Positions 31,939 to 41,235 are shown, numbered from the stretch's first letter. The stretch is DNA of 64,000 bases from Hyphococcus luteus (GCF_002943565.1 NZ_PJCH01000015.1:682001-746000); one strand, 5' to 3'. Numbers and translations are program-made. The notes: generated by a model from the letters alone, not told the origin.

Positions 31939-34290
31939 ATGACTTCCGCCCCCGACCGCAAAATGTCCATTTCCGAGCGCGCCATGGCTGCCGCGCAAAG
32001 GCCTGGCGAGGCCTTCGCCGGGACGGCCGGCGATGACGCGCCCTATCTCGAGGGCCTCAATGAGGAGCAGCGCGCGGCGGTGCTCGCGACCGAGGGGCCC
32101 GTCCTGATGCTGGCCGGCGCAGGCACCGGCAAGACCCGGGCGCTGACCACCCGCCTCGCCCATCTTCTCAATACGGGACGCGCCCAGCCCTGGCAGATTC
32201 TCGCCGTGACTTTCACCAACAAGGCCGCCCGCGAGATGAAGGAGCGCATCGAGGCCCTGGTGGGCGCGCATGTGGAGGGCATGAAATGGCTCGGCACCTT
32301 CCACTCTATCGGCGCGCAGATCCTGCGCCGTCACGCCGAGCTTGTGGGCCTTAAATCGAGTTTCACCATCCTCGACGCCGACGACCAGACGCGCCTCGCC
32401 AAGCAGGTGATCGAGGCCGCCGATCTCGACGTCAAACGCTGGACCGGGCGCGGCCTCGCCTTCGTCATCGACGGCTGGAAGAACCGCGGCCTCACGCCGG
32501 AAAAGGTTCCCGAGAACGAAGCCTGGCATTTCGCCGACGGGCGCGGCATCAGCCTTTACAAAGCCTACCAGGCGCGGCTGACGACCTTGAACGCCGCCGA
32601 TTTCGGCGACCTCCTCGTCCATAATCTGACGATCTTCCAGAACCATCCCGACGTGCTCGAGGAATATCAGCGGCGCTTCAAATACATGCTGGTGGACGAA
32701 TATCAGGACACCAATGTGGCGCAGTATCTGTGGCTGCGCCTCCTTGCCCAGAAACATAAAAACATCTGCTGCGTCGGCGACGACGACCAGTCGATCTATG
32801 GCTGGCGCGGCGCGGAAGTCGAAAACATTCTGCGCTTTGAAAAAGACTTTCCGGGCGCGACCGTGATCCGGCTTGAACGCAATTACCGCTCGACGCCGTC
32901 GATCCTCGGCGCCGCCTCGGGCCTGATCGCCTCGAACGCCGACCGCCTCGGCAAGACGCTGTGGACCGAGCTTGAGGAAGGCGAGAAGGTGAAGGTGCGC
33001 GGCGTCTGGGACGGCGAGGAGGAAGCACGCCTCATCGGCGACGACATCGAAGCCGAGCAGATGAAGGGCCGCTCGCTGTCCGACATGGCGGTGCTGGTCC
33101 GCGCGTCTTTCCAGATGCGCGCTTTTGAAGAGCGCTTCAACACGCTCGGCCTCGGCTATAAGGTGGTCGGCGGCCCGCGCTTTTACGAGCGCGAGGAAAG
33201 CCGCGACGCCCTCGCCTATCTCCGCCTCATCCGCTCGCCCGACGACGATCTCGCCTTCGACCGCATCGTCAACAAACCCAAACGCGGGCTTGGCGACAAG
33301 GCGCTGCAGACGCTGCACAAGATCGCCCGCGCCAACGACATGCCGCTGATGGCCGCCTCGCGCCTGGCGCTCGAAGGCGATGACCTTGCGAAAGCCGCGC
33401 GCCGCTCGCTCCTCAATTTCGTCGACACCATCGACCGCTGGGCGCGGGACGCGAAGGATATGGCGCCCGCCGATCTCGCCGAACTGGTTCTCGAAGAGTC
33501 CGGCTATATCGAGATGTGGAAGAACTCCAAAAGCCCGCAGGCCGGCGGCAAGCTCGACAACTTGAAAGAACTCATCCAGGCGGTGTCGGAATTCGACACG
33601 CTCGAAGCCTATCTCGACCATGTGGCGCTGGTTTCGGAACTGAGCGAAAGCTCCGCTGACGGACAAGTCTGGCTGATGACCCTGCACGCCGCCAAGGGGC
33701 TTGAATTTCCCGTGGTGTTCCTGCCCGGCTGGGAGGAGGAAATCTTTCCCTCCAAACGCTCCCTCGATGAAAACGGCAACGCCGCCCTCGAAGAAGAACG
33801 CCGCCTCGCTTATGTGGGCATCACCCGCGCCGAGGAAAGCTGCCGCATCTCCTTCGCCGCCAACCGTCAGGTCTATGGCCGCTGGCAGGCGGCGATCCCG
33901 TCGCGCTTCATCGACGAATTGCCCGAAGAGCATGTGGAGGTCGTTTCCGAGCCCGGTCTTTACGGCAACGCCGCCTCAGACCTCGCCAGCCATTCGGCTT
34001 TCGAAGGCATGAAGCTGAAAGACGACGCCTATTACGACAATCCGGGCTGGCGGCGCGCCCGCGCGGCGGCGTCTTCCCGGCGCGCGGCGGAACCGCCGCT
34101 CATCGAAGGGCGCGGCTCCACCGTTTCCGTTTCCGCGCCCGGCAAATCGAAATACAAGAAAGGCCAGCGCGTCTTTCACCAGAAATTCGGCTACGGAAAA
34201 ATTTCATCCGTGGAAGGCCAGAAACTCACCGTCGATTTCGAACATTCCGGCCCGAAAAAAGTCATCGACACATTCGTTGAGGCGGCGTGA
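31939..34290 (+). CDS. uvrD: ATP-dependent DNA helicase UvrD/PcrA
   Basis: A 783-residue superfamily 1A 3'-5' helicase for nucleotide-excision and mismatch repair. Motif I is AGAGTGKT (59-66), preceded by the Q motif region LNEEQRAAV. Further motifs: AVTFTNKAAREM (Ia), LVDEYQDTN (II), GDDDQSIYGWRGA (III), YRSTPSIL (IV), LMTLHAAKGLEFPVVFLPGWEEEIFP (V) and EEERRLAYVGITRA (VI). The C-terminus (~735-783, KKGQRVFHQKFGYGKI) is the Tudor-like UvrD tail. ATG 31939 was used; ATG 31963 is possible. The last base overlaps the next small gene. A LexA box sits just upstream. Confidence 0.95.
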   Translation: MTSAPDRKMSISERAMAAAQRPGEAFAGTAGDDAPYLEGLNEEQRAAVLATEGPVLMLAGAGTGKTRALTTRLAHLLNTGRAQPWQILAVTFTNKAAREMKERIEALVGAHVEGMKWLGTFHSIGAQILRRHAELVGLKSSFTILDADDQTRLAKQVIEAADLDVKRWTGRGLAFVIDGWKNRGLTPEKVPENEAWHFADGRGISLYKAYQARLTTLNAADFGDLLVHNLTIFQNHPDVLEEYQRRFKYMLVDEYQDTNVAQYLWLRLLAQKHKNICCVGDDDQSIYGWRGAEVENILRFEKDFPGATVIRLERNYRSTPSILGAASGLIASNADRLGKTLWTELEEGEKVKVRGVWDGEEEARLIGDDIEAEQMKGRSLSDMAVLVRASFQMRAFEERFNTLGLGYKVVGGPRFYEREESRDALAYLRLIRSPDDDLAFDRIVNKPKRGLGDKALQTLHKIARANDMPLMAASRLALEGDDLAKAARRSLLNFVDTIDRWARDAKDMAPADLAELVLEESGYIEMWKNSKSPQAGGKLDNLKELIQAVSEFDTLEAYLDHVALVSELSESSADGQVWLMTLHAAKGLEFPVVFLPGWEEEIFPSKRSLDENGNAALEEERRLAYVGITRAEESCRISFAANRQVYGRWQAAIPSRFIDELPEEHVEVVSEPGLYGNAASDLASHSAFEGMKLKDDAYYDNPGWRRARAAASSRRAAEPPLIEGRGSTVSVSAPGKSKYKKGQRVFHQKFGYGKISSVEGQKLTVDFEHSGPKKVIDTFVEAA

Positions 34291-34505
34291 TGGCGTTAGA
34301 CCTTTCAAAAGCACAAATGCGGCGCGGCAAACTTAGCGAAAGCGACCGGGCTTTCGACTATGAATTCTGGCGCGACCAAACGCTAAAAATGAAAATGGCT
34401 GCGATATGGGAAATGACAGTCTTCCATCATAGGGTAAATAACCGTGACCCAAATGAACTCAGACTTAATCGAGCTGTTGGCGGCTTTCGAAAAGAACAGC
34501 GTTAG
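34290..34505 (+). CDS. Small protein paired with nucleotidyltransferase (possible antitoxin)
   Basis: A 71-residue soluble, charged protein (RAFDYEFWRDQTLKMKMAAI in the middle, DPNELRLNRAVGGFRKEQ at the end). Its ATG overlaps the uvrD stop (TGATG) and its 3' end overlaps the following nucleotidyltransferase gene by ~60 bp. Small proteins ending in a similar LRL-R-V segment are, from memory, often encoded right before such transferases. A partner or antitoxin role is inferred from position and size only. The base composition of this and the next gene is clearly more AT-rich than the flanking uvrD and prmA. Confidence 0.65.
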   Translation: MALDLSKAQMRRGKLSESDRAFDYEFWRDQTLKMKMAAIWEMTVFHHRVNNRDPNELRLNRAVGGFRKEQR

Positions 34506-34902
34506 ATATCTGATCATCGGAGGATATGCTGTCGGCTTCCACGCTGAGCCTCGCTACACCAAGGATTGTGACTTCTGGATAGCAACCGATCCAAAAAACG
34601 CCGAAGCCATTTTCAAAACTTTAAAGGAGTTTGGCGCGCCGCTATATGGATGCACCCCTGAGGACTTCCAGGGAAGCGATGAATTTTTCTTTTTCGGAGA
34701 GTCCCCTAACCGCATTGATATTATCATGGGGCCGCCCGGAAACGTTGACTTCGAAAAGGCATGGAGCAGACGCATCGAGCGCGAAGTCGATGGAACTGTT
34801 GTTTCCTTTGCATCAAGAGAAGACCTTATCCGTCTGAAAGAAGCATCCGGACGGGAAATCGACAAACGCGATGTCGAAGCGCTGAAGAAATCAAAAGGCT
34901 GA
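34444..34902 (+). CDS. Nucleotidyltransferase of the AbiEii/MNT-like fold
   Basis: A 152-residue minimal nucleotidyltransferase. The active-site pattern is present: IIGGYAVGFHAEPRYTKDCD (GG, then the DxD pair) and a third acidic residue in NRIDIIMG. A C-terminal helix pair (DLIRLKEASGREIDKRDVEAL) resembles AbiEii-type and DUF6036 proteins. It may transfer NMP to a protein or RNA, possibly as the toxin or modifier of a two-gene module with the overlapping small gene. The GTG at 34444 has AGGG upstream; ATG 34453 is an alternative. Its stop is one base before the prmA ATG. AT-rich composition suggests transfer into the uvrD-prmA operon. Confidence 0.82.
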   Translation: MTQMNSDLIELLAAFEKNSVRYLIIGGYAVGFHAEPRYTKDCDFWIATDPKNAEAIFKTLKEFGAPLYGCTPEDFQGSDEFFFFGESPNRIDIIMGPPGNVDFEKAWSRRIEREVDGTVVSFASREDLIRLKEASGREIDKRDVEALKKSKG

Positions 34903-34903
34903 T

Positions 34904-35788
34904 ATGAAAGCATACAAATTATTCTGGACGGGCGATCGCGAGACGCTCGACAAGATGAGCAACGCCTTAAGCGAGCTGTTATGGCCGCCGGCGGGCGCCG
35001 TCAGCCTCACCAAGGACGACGTGACGGCGGAAGACGGAGACACCGACTGGCGCCTCGACGCCTATTTCGGCGAACGCCCGGATATGGACGCGGTCAACGC
35101 GCTCGCGGAAACGGTGAGCGCGCCGCCGCCCGGCGAGATTGAAGAGCTTCCCGATATCGACTGGGTCGCGCACTCCCTCGAAGGGCTCGGCGTCGTGCGC
35201 TGCGGGCGCTTCGTTTTGTACGGCGTTCATGACGCCGACAAGCTGCCCAACGAAGAAGACGACATTCCGATCCGCATCGACGCTAATCTCGCCTTCGGCA
35301 CCGGCCACCATCCGACGACCGCGGGCTGTCTCGTCCTGCTCGACCGGTTCGCCGGCTGGGCGCCGAAATCGATTTTGGATCTCGGCTGCGGCTCGGCGGT
35401 GCTGGCCATCGCCGCGGCGAAGCTATGGGGCCGCGACATTCTGGCGAGCGACATCGACGAAGACTCGGTCGCCATCGCCGATGAAAACGCCGCGCTTAAT
35501 GAAGTCGGCGATAAAATCAAAAGCGTCTGCGCCGCCGGTTTCGACCATGAGGAGATCGCCGCCGCCGCGCCCTACGATTTCGTCTTCGCCAACATTCTCG
35601 CCGGCCCGCTCGCCGAGCTCGCCCCGAAGATGGGCGAGCATGTGGCCAAAAACGGCCGGGTCATGCTGGCGGGCCTCATGTCGGCGCAGGAGGCGCGCGT
35701 CACCGAGGCTTACGAAAAGGCCGGGTTCCGCCTCATCAACCGGCTCGAACAGCCGACCTGGCCGGTCCTTTTATTCGTCAAAATGTGA
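34904..35788 (+). CDS. prmA: Ribosomal protein L11 methyltransferase
   Basis: A 294-residue SAM-dependent methyltransferase that modifies L11. The N-terminal substrate-binding part is ~1-110. GTGHHPTT is the PrmA signature, ILDLGCGSAVLAIAAAK is SAM motif I, ASDIDEDSVAIA is motif II and FVFANILAGPLAEL is the catalytic-region NILA motif. Length and motifs are canonical. The ATG follows the nucleotidyltransferase stop by one base and has AAGG upstream. It is probably cotranscribed with uvrD. Confidence 0.94.
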   Translation: MKAYKLFWTGDRETLDKMSNALSELLWPPAGAVSLTKDDVTAEDGDTDWRLDAYFGERPDMDAVNALAETVSAPPPGEIEELPDIDWVAHSLEGLGVVRCGRFVLYGVHDADKLPNEEDDIPIRIDANLAFGTGHHPTTAGCLVLLDRFAGWAPKSILDLGCGSAVLAIAAAKLWGRDILASDIDEDSVAIADENAALNEVGDKIKSVCAAGFDHEEIAAAAPYDFVFANILAGPLAELAPKMGEHVAKNGRVMLAGLMSAQEARVTEAYEKAGFRLINRLEQPTWPVLLFVKM

Positions 35789-35814
35789 GGCCCCTAAACG
35801 CGAGGCCCCTAAAC
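35787..35814 (+). repeat. Short tandem repeat after prmA
   Basis: GAGGCCCCTAAAC occurs twice with a 15-bp period, the first copy overlapping the prmA stop. It looks like a small local duplication. Confidence 0.6.
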
Positions 35815-35894
35815 ATAAGGACGGCGCGCCCTTGTAAGGGCGCGGCCGAAGCGCGATATTCCGGGCAAACGCCAACCGAATTGGACGCCCTCCC

Positions 35895-37718
35895 ATGTTT
35901 CAGCATCAATCCTTCGATCCCGTTTCCGACCGTTCTTTCGCCGGCAAGCATCTGCCGCTCTTGCGCGCGGAAATGAAGAAACAAAATCTTGACGGCTTCG
36001 TCATTCCCCATGACGACGAATATCAAAACGAATATATCCCGGCTTACGCAGAGCGCCTGATGTGGGCGACCGGCTTTTCCGGCTCCGCCGGCGCCGCGGT
36101 GATCCTTCAGGACAAGGCGGTGATGTTCACCGACGGGCGCTATACGCTCCAGGTGCGCCAGCAGGCGGACAGCGATTATTTCGATTATGTCGACATAACC
36201 GAAACCGCGCCCGACGCCTGGCTCGCGGAAAACGCCGCCAAGGGATCGCGCATCGGCTATGATCCGATGCTGCATGCAACGGCGGGCGTCAAAAAACTGA
36301 AAGCCGCCGCCGAGAAGGCGGGGTTCGAGCTTGTCGCCGTTTCGCAAAATCCCGTCGACGCCGCCTGGAAGGACCAGCCGGCGGCGCCGCTGACGCCCGC
36401 AAAGCCCCATGAGATCGAGTTCGCCGGAAAATCCTCCGAGGACAAACGAAAAGAGATCGCCGCCGAGATCGCCAAGACGGGCGCAGACGCGGCGCTGATC
36501 ACGGCGCCGCCTTCCGTCGCCTGGCTTTTCAATATTCGCGGGGCCGACGTCTCGCGCTCGCCTCTGCCGCTCGGCCGCGCGCTGCTTAATAAAGACGGAA
36601 CCGCGACCTTGTTCATCGCGCCGGAGAAAGTCGGCAATGAACTGCCCGGTTTTCTCGGCGACGCCGTTGATGTGCGCGCCGAAAGCGATGTCGGCGTCGC
36701 GCTTCAAAAACTCGGCAAGGAAGGCGCGAAAGTCGCGGTCGACCCCGCGCTCGCGCCGTCGAAATATGTAGACGATCTGAAAGAGGCCGGCGCCGTCATC
36801 GTCGATATGACGGATCCTTGCGCCCTTCCCCGCGCCGCAAAAAACGACACCGAAGTTGAAGGCGCGCGCGAAGCCCATATCCGCGACGGCGCGGCGGTGA
36901 CGAAATTCCTGCATTGGCTCGACACGCAAGCGCAGTCAGGCGATGTGGACGAAATCAGGGCCGCGCAAAAGCTCGAATCGATCCGCGCCGAGTCCGACGA
37001 TCTGCGCGACTTGAGCTTCGATTCGATCTCGGGCGCCGGCGCCAATGGCGCGCTTTGCCATTACCGCGTTTCAACGCAAAGCAATGCGCCGCTGAAACCC
37101 GGCTCGCTCTATCTGATCGACTCCGGCGGACAATATCTCGACGGCACGACGGACATCACCCGCACCGTGCCCATCGGCGAGCCGTCGGACGAAATGCGCG
37201 ACCGCTTCACCCGCGTCCTGAAAGGCCACATCGCGCTCGCGACGCTGAAATTCCCGGCGGGCACGACCGGCCACCAGATCGATATGATTGCGAGGAAGCC
37301 GCTCTGGGACGCCGGCCTCGATTACGATCACGGCACCGGCCACGGCGTCGGCTCGTTTCTCGGCGTGCATGAAGGCCCGCAGCGCATCGCCAAGGCGCCG
37401 AACAGCCAGGCGTTGAAACCCGGCATGATCCTTTCCAACGAGCCCGGCTATTACAAGGCCAATGAATACGGCATTCGCATCGAAAACCTCATCGTCGTGA
37501 CGCCGCCCAAGCCGGTTCCCGGCGGCGAGCGCGAAATGATGGAGTTCGAGACGATCACGCTGGCGCCGATCAATCTCGATCTCGTCAAAACCGACCTCTT
37601 AACCGAGGACGAACGGCAATGGCTGAATGATTATCACGCCCGCGTGCGCGAGACGTTGTCGCCGCTGGTCCCGGCGGAGATCAAGGACTGGTTCGAGAAA
37701 GCGACGCGGGCGGTCTAA
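35895..37718 (+). CDS. pepP: Xaa-Pro aminopeptidase (M24B)
   Basis: A 607-residue dinuclear-metal aminopeptidase P of the long eukaryote-like type: two creatinase-like N-terminal domains (~1-300) and a C-terminal pita-bread domain. Metal ligands are visible: LIDSGGQYLDGTTDITRT (two Asp), HGTGHGVGSFLGVHEGP (His), ILSNEPGYY (Glu) and EFETITLAPI (Glu). It removes N-terminal residues before proline. No signal peptide, so cytoplasmic. The ATG has no strong ribosome site. The final M24_C segment (~545-607) is present. It converges with the DUF4167 gene. Confidence 0.93.
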   Translation: MFQHQSFDPVSDRSFAGKHLPLLRAEMKKQNLDGFVIPHDDEYQNEYIPAYAERLMWATGFSGSAGAAVILQDKAVMFTDGRYTLQVRQQADSDYFDYVDITETAPDAWLAENAAKGSRIGYDPMLHATAGVKKLKAAAEKAGFELVAVSQNPVDAAWKDQPAAPLTPAKPHEIEFAGKSSEDKRKEIAAEIAKTGADAALITAPPSVAWLFNIRGADVSRSPLPLGRALLNKDGTATLFIAPEKVGNELPGFLGDAVDVRAESDVGVALQKLGKEGAKVAVDPALAPSKYVDDLKEAGAVIVDMTDPCALPRAAKNDTEVEGAREAHIRDGAAVTKFLHWLDTQAQSGDVDEIRAAQKLESIRAESDDLRDLSFDSISGAGANGALCHYRVSTQSNAPLKPGSLYLIDSGGQYLDGTTDITRTVPIGEPSDEMRDRFTRVLKGHIALATLKFPAGTTGHQIDMIARKPLWDAGLDYDHGTGHGVGSFLGVHEGPQRIAKAPNSQALKPGMILSNEPGYYKANEYGIRIENLIVVTPPKPVPGGEREMMEFETITLAPINLDLVKTDLLTEDERQWLNDYHARVRETLSPLVPAEIKDWFEKATRAV

Positions 37719-37763
37719 CCCCGCGCGCGTCAACCTGCCGGCGGCGGCTTTAAAAGGCGGCGC

Positions 37764-38366
37764 TTATTCCGCGGCGGCTGCCGCGGGCGCATCCGCATTG
37801 TCGCCATCGGTTTTCTTGGTTGAGCGGCGCGGCGCGCGTTTCCGGCGAGGCTTTTTTTCTTCCGCCGGCTCGCCGGAGGCGTCGGCGTCTTTCGCCGTCT
37901 TCTGCTCCTCGCCCCCATCGGACTTGACGTCAGGCTGGGCGTCGGATTTCTCATCGGATTTGGCGTCAGTCTTTGCATCAGCCTTAGCGTCGGATTTGGG
38001 CTCCGCCGCATCGTCCGCATTATTGTTATTGCGGCGCGGCTTGCGCGATTCGCGCTGGGGCTGTTGCTGCTCCTGGCCGTTATCATCGACGCTCGGCTGT
38101 TCGCCGTCGCTGTCGCCGGCCTGCTGATTCGGCTGCTGCGCGGGCTGCATGGCGCGCAGGACGCGGAAATAGTGCTCCGCATGCTGCAGATAGCTTTCCG
38201 CCTTCACGCGGTCGCCGGACGAGGAGGCGTCGCGGGCGAGCGCAAGATATTTGTCGTAAATCTGGTTGGCGGTGCCCCGGATGCGCACATCGGGCCCGTT
38301 GGAATCGAGCGCCCGGTTCGGATTCGGTCCGCCCGGACGGCGGCGTTGGTTACGGCCACGCTTCAT
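37764..38366 (-). CDS. DUF4167 domain protein
   Basis: A 200-residue basic/low-complexity protein. The N-terminal ~75 residues are DUF4167: RGRNQRRRPGGPNPNR, VRIRGTANQIYDKYLALARDA and SYLQHAEHYFRV. The rest is disordered, alternating Lys/Asp/Glu/Ala with repeated SDAK-type units and a basic patch (KKPRRKRAPRRSTKK). DUF4167 is an alphaproteobacterial family, often near prfA-prmC as here; RNA binding is plausible but unproven. The ATG has AGGTAA 7 nt upstream. Confidence 0.9.
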   Translation of the reverse strand: MKRGRNQRRRPGGPNPNRALDSNGPDVRIRGTANQIYDKYLALARDASSSGDRVKAESYLQHAEHYFRVLRAMQPAQQPNQQAGDSDGEQPSVDDNGQEQQQPQRESRKPRRNNNNADDAAEPKSDAKADAKTDAKSDEKSDAQPDVKSDGGEEQKTAKDADASGEPAEEKKPRRKRAPRRSTKKTDGDNADAPAAAAAE

Positions 38367-38683
38367 AATTTTACCTTTAACAATTCCCCTTCCGAAAAGC
38401 GGAAATCCCCCGACTTTTCGAGATGAAAGTGGTCTATCGAGCTAATGGCGAAAGATCAGATCGCCTGTATCTTCATGCGAATGTCTAGTTCCTGTCGCAG
38501 CCATGCTGCGGCTTGAGCCGCCCGATACGGGGCCCGACTGTTTCCGGATATAAGCGATCCCCAGCGGATCACGCCAATGCCGGACGATGGTCGGATGCAA
38601 GACCGGGCCAGCCGAAGATTCAAGGAAGTCGAAGGCTTTGAACCCCTGTCTTGCTCTCTATGATAGTGGCTGGGCCGCGCATT
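38367..38683. other. Intergenic stretch without recognised gene
   Basis: These 317 bases separate prmC from the DUF4167 gene. A minus-strand frame of about 74 codons without a stop (roughly 38440-38660) contains IVRHWRDPLGIAYIRKQSGP but has no ATG or ribosome site, and I cannot assign it. It may be a remnant. No RNA gene or strong hairpin was seen. Confidence 0.4.
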
Positions 38684-39694
38684 TCAATCCCTTTTTTCCG
38701 TCTTTCTGAGATCAATGCCCGCCCCGCGCGGCCTTCCGGCGAGATCGGCCATAGTAAACAGGGCCTTTTCGGGGGCCAGACGGGCGAGCATGGCGCTGAG
38801 CGGGGCGACCTGATCCGATCCGCATTCCATCAAAACGAGCGCCTCTTTCGAAAGCCGGGCGGCGAGGCCGCCGAGAATGGCGCGATAGGCGTCGAGCCCG
38901 TCGGCGCCGGCGAAAAGCGCGCTTGAGGGCTCATAACCGGCGACGTCGCGGGCGAGCCCCGGCCGGTCTCCTTCGGGGATATAGGGCGGGTTTGCGATCA
39001 CGATATCGAAGGCGCCCGACAAGGGCTGAAGCCAGTCTCCGGCGAGGAACCGCGCCCGGCCGGCGAGCCCCAACGCGGCCGCGTTTTCACGGGCGACGGC
39101 GAGCGCGGCCTCCGATGCGTCGACGCCGACGCCTTCGCTATTCGGAAATTCGGATAACAACGCGCAGAGAAGACAGCCCGACCCGGTTCCAAGATCGACA
39201 ATGCGCAAAGGCTCGTCCCGCCCCCGCCGCGCCAACGCCGCCTCGATCAGCGCGCCGGAATCGTCGCGCGGGATCAAGACGTCCGGCGTCACCTTGAAAG
39301 GCAGGCTCCAGAATTCCTTGACGCCCGTGAGATAGGCGACGGGCTCGCCCTTTTCGCGGCGGGCGATGAGCGCGGCGTAATGGTCGGCGCCGGCGGGCGG
39401 CATGGGGTCGTTCGCATGCGCGATCAGCCCCGCATCGTCAAGCGAGAGAGCATGACGCAACAAAATGCGCGCATCGAGCTGCGGCGTTTGGGTTTGCGTC
39501 AGCTCTTTAGCGGCCAATCGCAGGGCTTCGCCAATTTTCACCTCCCCTTGGAAAGGGGAGGTCGGAATTTTCATTGAAAACTCCGGGTGGGGATCAATCG
39601 TCGCGGCGACATTGTAAGCGTCGTCAGAGATTTCCCCCTGCCCTCCCTTTTCAAGGGGGGGCGACCCTGCCGGAGACGTCTTTTTCTCAGGCAT
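38684..39694 (-). CDS. prmC: Release-factor glutamine methyltransferase PrmC, with in-frame repeat insertion
   Basis: A SAM-dependent enzyme that N5-methylates the GGQ glutamine of release factors, fitting its place right after prfA. Motifs: [18 protein letters not shown] (motif I), [13 protein letters not shown], and [15 protein letters not shown] with the NPPY catalytic motif. The start at 39694 overlaps the prfA stop by 8 bp (ATGCCTGA), the usual coupling. The product is then 336 residues, about 45 longer than usual, because residues ~11-54 are encoded by a palindromic repeat element (39537-39665). An ATG at 39574 inside the element would give 296 residues. Which start is used cannot be decided from sequence. 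Confidence 0.9.
   Translation of the reverse strand: MPEKKTSPAGSPPLEKGGQGEISDDAYNVAATIDPHPEFSMKIPTSPFQGEVKIGEALRLAAKELTQTQTPQLDARILLRHALSLDDAGLIAHANDPMPPAGADHYAALIARREKGEPVAYLTGVKEFWSLPFKVTPDVLIPRDDSGALIEAALARRGRDEPLRIVDLGTGSGCLLCALLSEFPNSEGVGVDASEAALAVARENAAALGLAGRARFLAGDWLQPLSGAFDIVIANPPYIPEGDRPGLARDVAGYEPSSALFAGADGLDAYRAILGGLAARLSKEALVLMECGSDQVAPLSAMLARLAPEKALFTMADLAGRPRGAGIDLRKTEKRD
39537..39665. repeat. Palindromic repeat element inside the prmC 5' region
   Basis: The left end has the hairpin ACCTCCCC-TTGGAAA-GGGGAGGT. The right end has CCCTCCC-TTTTCAA-GGGGGG. It encodes PLEKGGQGE and TSPFQGEV in the prmC frame, peptides typical of translated alphaproteobacterial intergenic repeats, and keeps the frame open. 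Confidence 0.7.
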
Positions 39695-40760
39695 CTTCCT
39701 GGATCGCCGCGAGGCGGTCGGCGCGGTCCTGGGCGCGCAGCTCCTCGATGACCGAATCAAGGCCGTCGCCGCGAATGATTTCGTCCAAATTATGCACGGT
39801 CAGCCCGATGCGGTGATCGGTGACGCGGCTTTGCGGGAAATTATAGGTGCGGATGCGCTCGGAGCGGTCGCCCGAGCCGACCATGCCCTTGCGCGCCGCC
39901 GCCCGCTCCGCCGTCGCCCGCTCGCGTTCAGCTTCGTAAAGCCGCGCCCGCAGGACTTTCATGGCTTTCGCCTTGTTCTTGTGCTGCGATTTTTCATCCT
40001 GCTGAATGACGACCACGCCCGTCGGGATGTGGGTGATGCGCACCGCCGAGTCGGTGGTGTTGACCGACTGGCCGCCGGGGCCCGAAGCGCGAAAAACATC
40101 GATCCGAAGATCGGCGTCATTGATCTCAATATCGACTTCTTCCGGTTCGGGCAGAACCGCCACCGTCGCCGCGGAAGTGTGGACGCGCCCTTGGGTCTCG
40201 GTTTCCGGCACACGCTGCACCCGGTGGACGCCGGATTCGAATTTCATCTTGGCGTAAACGCTGTCGCCGGAAATGTTCGCCTGGATTTCCTTATACCCGC
40301 CCCGCTCCGTTTCCGAAGCCGACAGGATGTCCACTTTCCAGCCCTGAAGCTGCGCATAGCGCTGATACATGCGGAAAAGATCGCCGGCGAAAATCGCCGC
40401 CTCATCGCCGCCGGTGCCGGCCCGGACTTCGAGAATGACCGAGGAATTGTCCGCCTTGTCTTTCGGCAGCAGCATGAGCTGCAGGTCATGCTCGACCCCG
40501 GGCTCTTTTTCCTTCAGCTCCTGCAGCTCTTCATAGGCCATGTCGGCCATATCCTTGTCGTCGCTCTCGGACAGCTCTTTCAGCTCCGCAATCTGCGTGC
40601 GGATCGAGGTCAGCGCGCGCGCTTTTTCGACAACCTCTTTCAGCTCTCCATGTTCTTTCGACAGACGCACGATCTCGTCCGCTTCGCTCGCCGTGGACAT
40701 GGCGGTTTCGAGCTTTTCGAATTTCGCGATCAACGCGTCGAGTTTTTCCTGGGGGATCAT
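39687..40760 (-). CDS. prfA: Peptide chain release factor 1
   Basis: A 357-residue class-I release factor for UAA/UAG. The PCRF domain holds [18 protein letters not shown], and the catalytic loop is [19 protein letters not shown] with the GGQ. Length and the [11 protein letters not shown]-type segment fit RF1 rather than RF2. It starts at ATG 40760, 38 bp after the stop of the upstream monooxygenase-like gene, and overlaps prmC, which methylates its GGQ. Confidence 0.96.
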   Translation of the reverse strand: MIPQEKLDALIAKFEKLETAMSTASEADEIVRLSKEHGELKEVVEKARALTSIRTQIAELKELSESDDKDMADMAYEELQELKEKEPGVEHDLQLMLLPKDKADNSSVILEVRAGTGGDEAAIFAGDLFRMYQRYAQLQGWKVDILSASETERGGYKEIQANISGDSVYAKMKFESGVHRVQRVPETETQGRVHTSAATVAVLPEPEEVDIEINDADLRIDVFRASGPGGQSVNTTDSAVRITHIPTGVVVIQQDEKSQHKNKAKAMKVLRARLYEAERERATAERAAARKGMVGSGDRSERIRTYNFPQSRVTDHRIGLTVHNLDEIIRGDGLDSVIEELRAQDRADRLAAIQEDA

Positions 40761-40798
40761 TTTAATTCAATCTGTTTTGGAGCCCGGCTTTCCGCCAA

Positions 40799-41182
40799 TC
40801 AGAGTTTATCATTATACCGCAGGACCGGCGCTTGCGTGAGCATGGCGAGAATATTCGCCCAGCCCCCCGCTTCAACGATCCGCTCGTAATGCGCTTCATG
40901 AAGCGCCCGGCTTTCCCATTGTTCAATAAGCGTAAAGGTCAACGGGTCATCGGCGTCGCGATAGACGACAGCGTTCATAAACCCTTCCTCGCCGGCCATG
41001 TCTTCATTAACGCCCGTCATAATGGGTAGAAAATCACCGAGACGGTCTTCCGACACATGAAAAACGATGATGAGGTGCGCCGCATCCGTCGGCGCGGGCG
41101 CAGCCTGAGCTTCATTCCGGCCGCAAGGCGCCGCGGCCAGCGCAATCAGGACCGCAATGGCGAGGGCTGTTGTTTTTTTCAT
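40799..41182 (-). CDS. Exported antibiotic-biosynthesis-monooxygenase (ABM) domain protein
   Basis: A 127-residue protein with a signal peptide (MKKTTALAIAVLIALAAAPC) and one ABM/dimeric alpha-beta barrel domain: LIIVFHVSEDRLGDFLPIMTGV, EEGFMNAVVYRDADDP, FTLIEQWESRALHEAHY. Cytoplasmic relatives include YgiN-type quinol monooxygenases; an exported form is less common. The PCG sequence at the end of the hydrophobic stretch is not a clear lipobox. ATG 41182 has TGAGGA upstream. It may be cotranscribed with prfA. Confidence 0.82.
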   Translation of the reverse strand: MKKTTALAIAVLIALAAAPCGRNEAQAAPAPTDAAHLIIVFHVSEDRLGDFLPIMTGVNEDMAGEEGFMNAVVYRDADDPLTFTLIEQWESRALHEAHYERIVEAGGWANILAMLTQAPVLRYNDKL

Positions 41183-41202
41183 TTTTTGTTTCCTCAAGAA
41201 AA

Positions 41203-41235
41203 AACGCGCGCAAGGGATATTCCTTGCACGCGTTT
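41203..41235 (-). terminator. Terminator after ispG
   Basis: AAACGCGTGCAAGG-AATAT-CCCTTGCGCGCGTTTTTT read on the minus strand is a strong stem with one mismatch and a T-run, 17 bp past the ispG stop. Confidence 0.85.

Noticed and set aside
37719-37763. Terminator between the X-Pro aminopeptidase and DUF4167 genes
   Set aside because: The GGCGGC blocks here are direct, not inverted, repeats and do not fold into a convincing stem.
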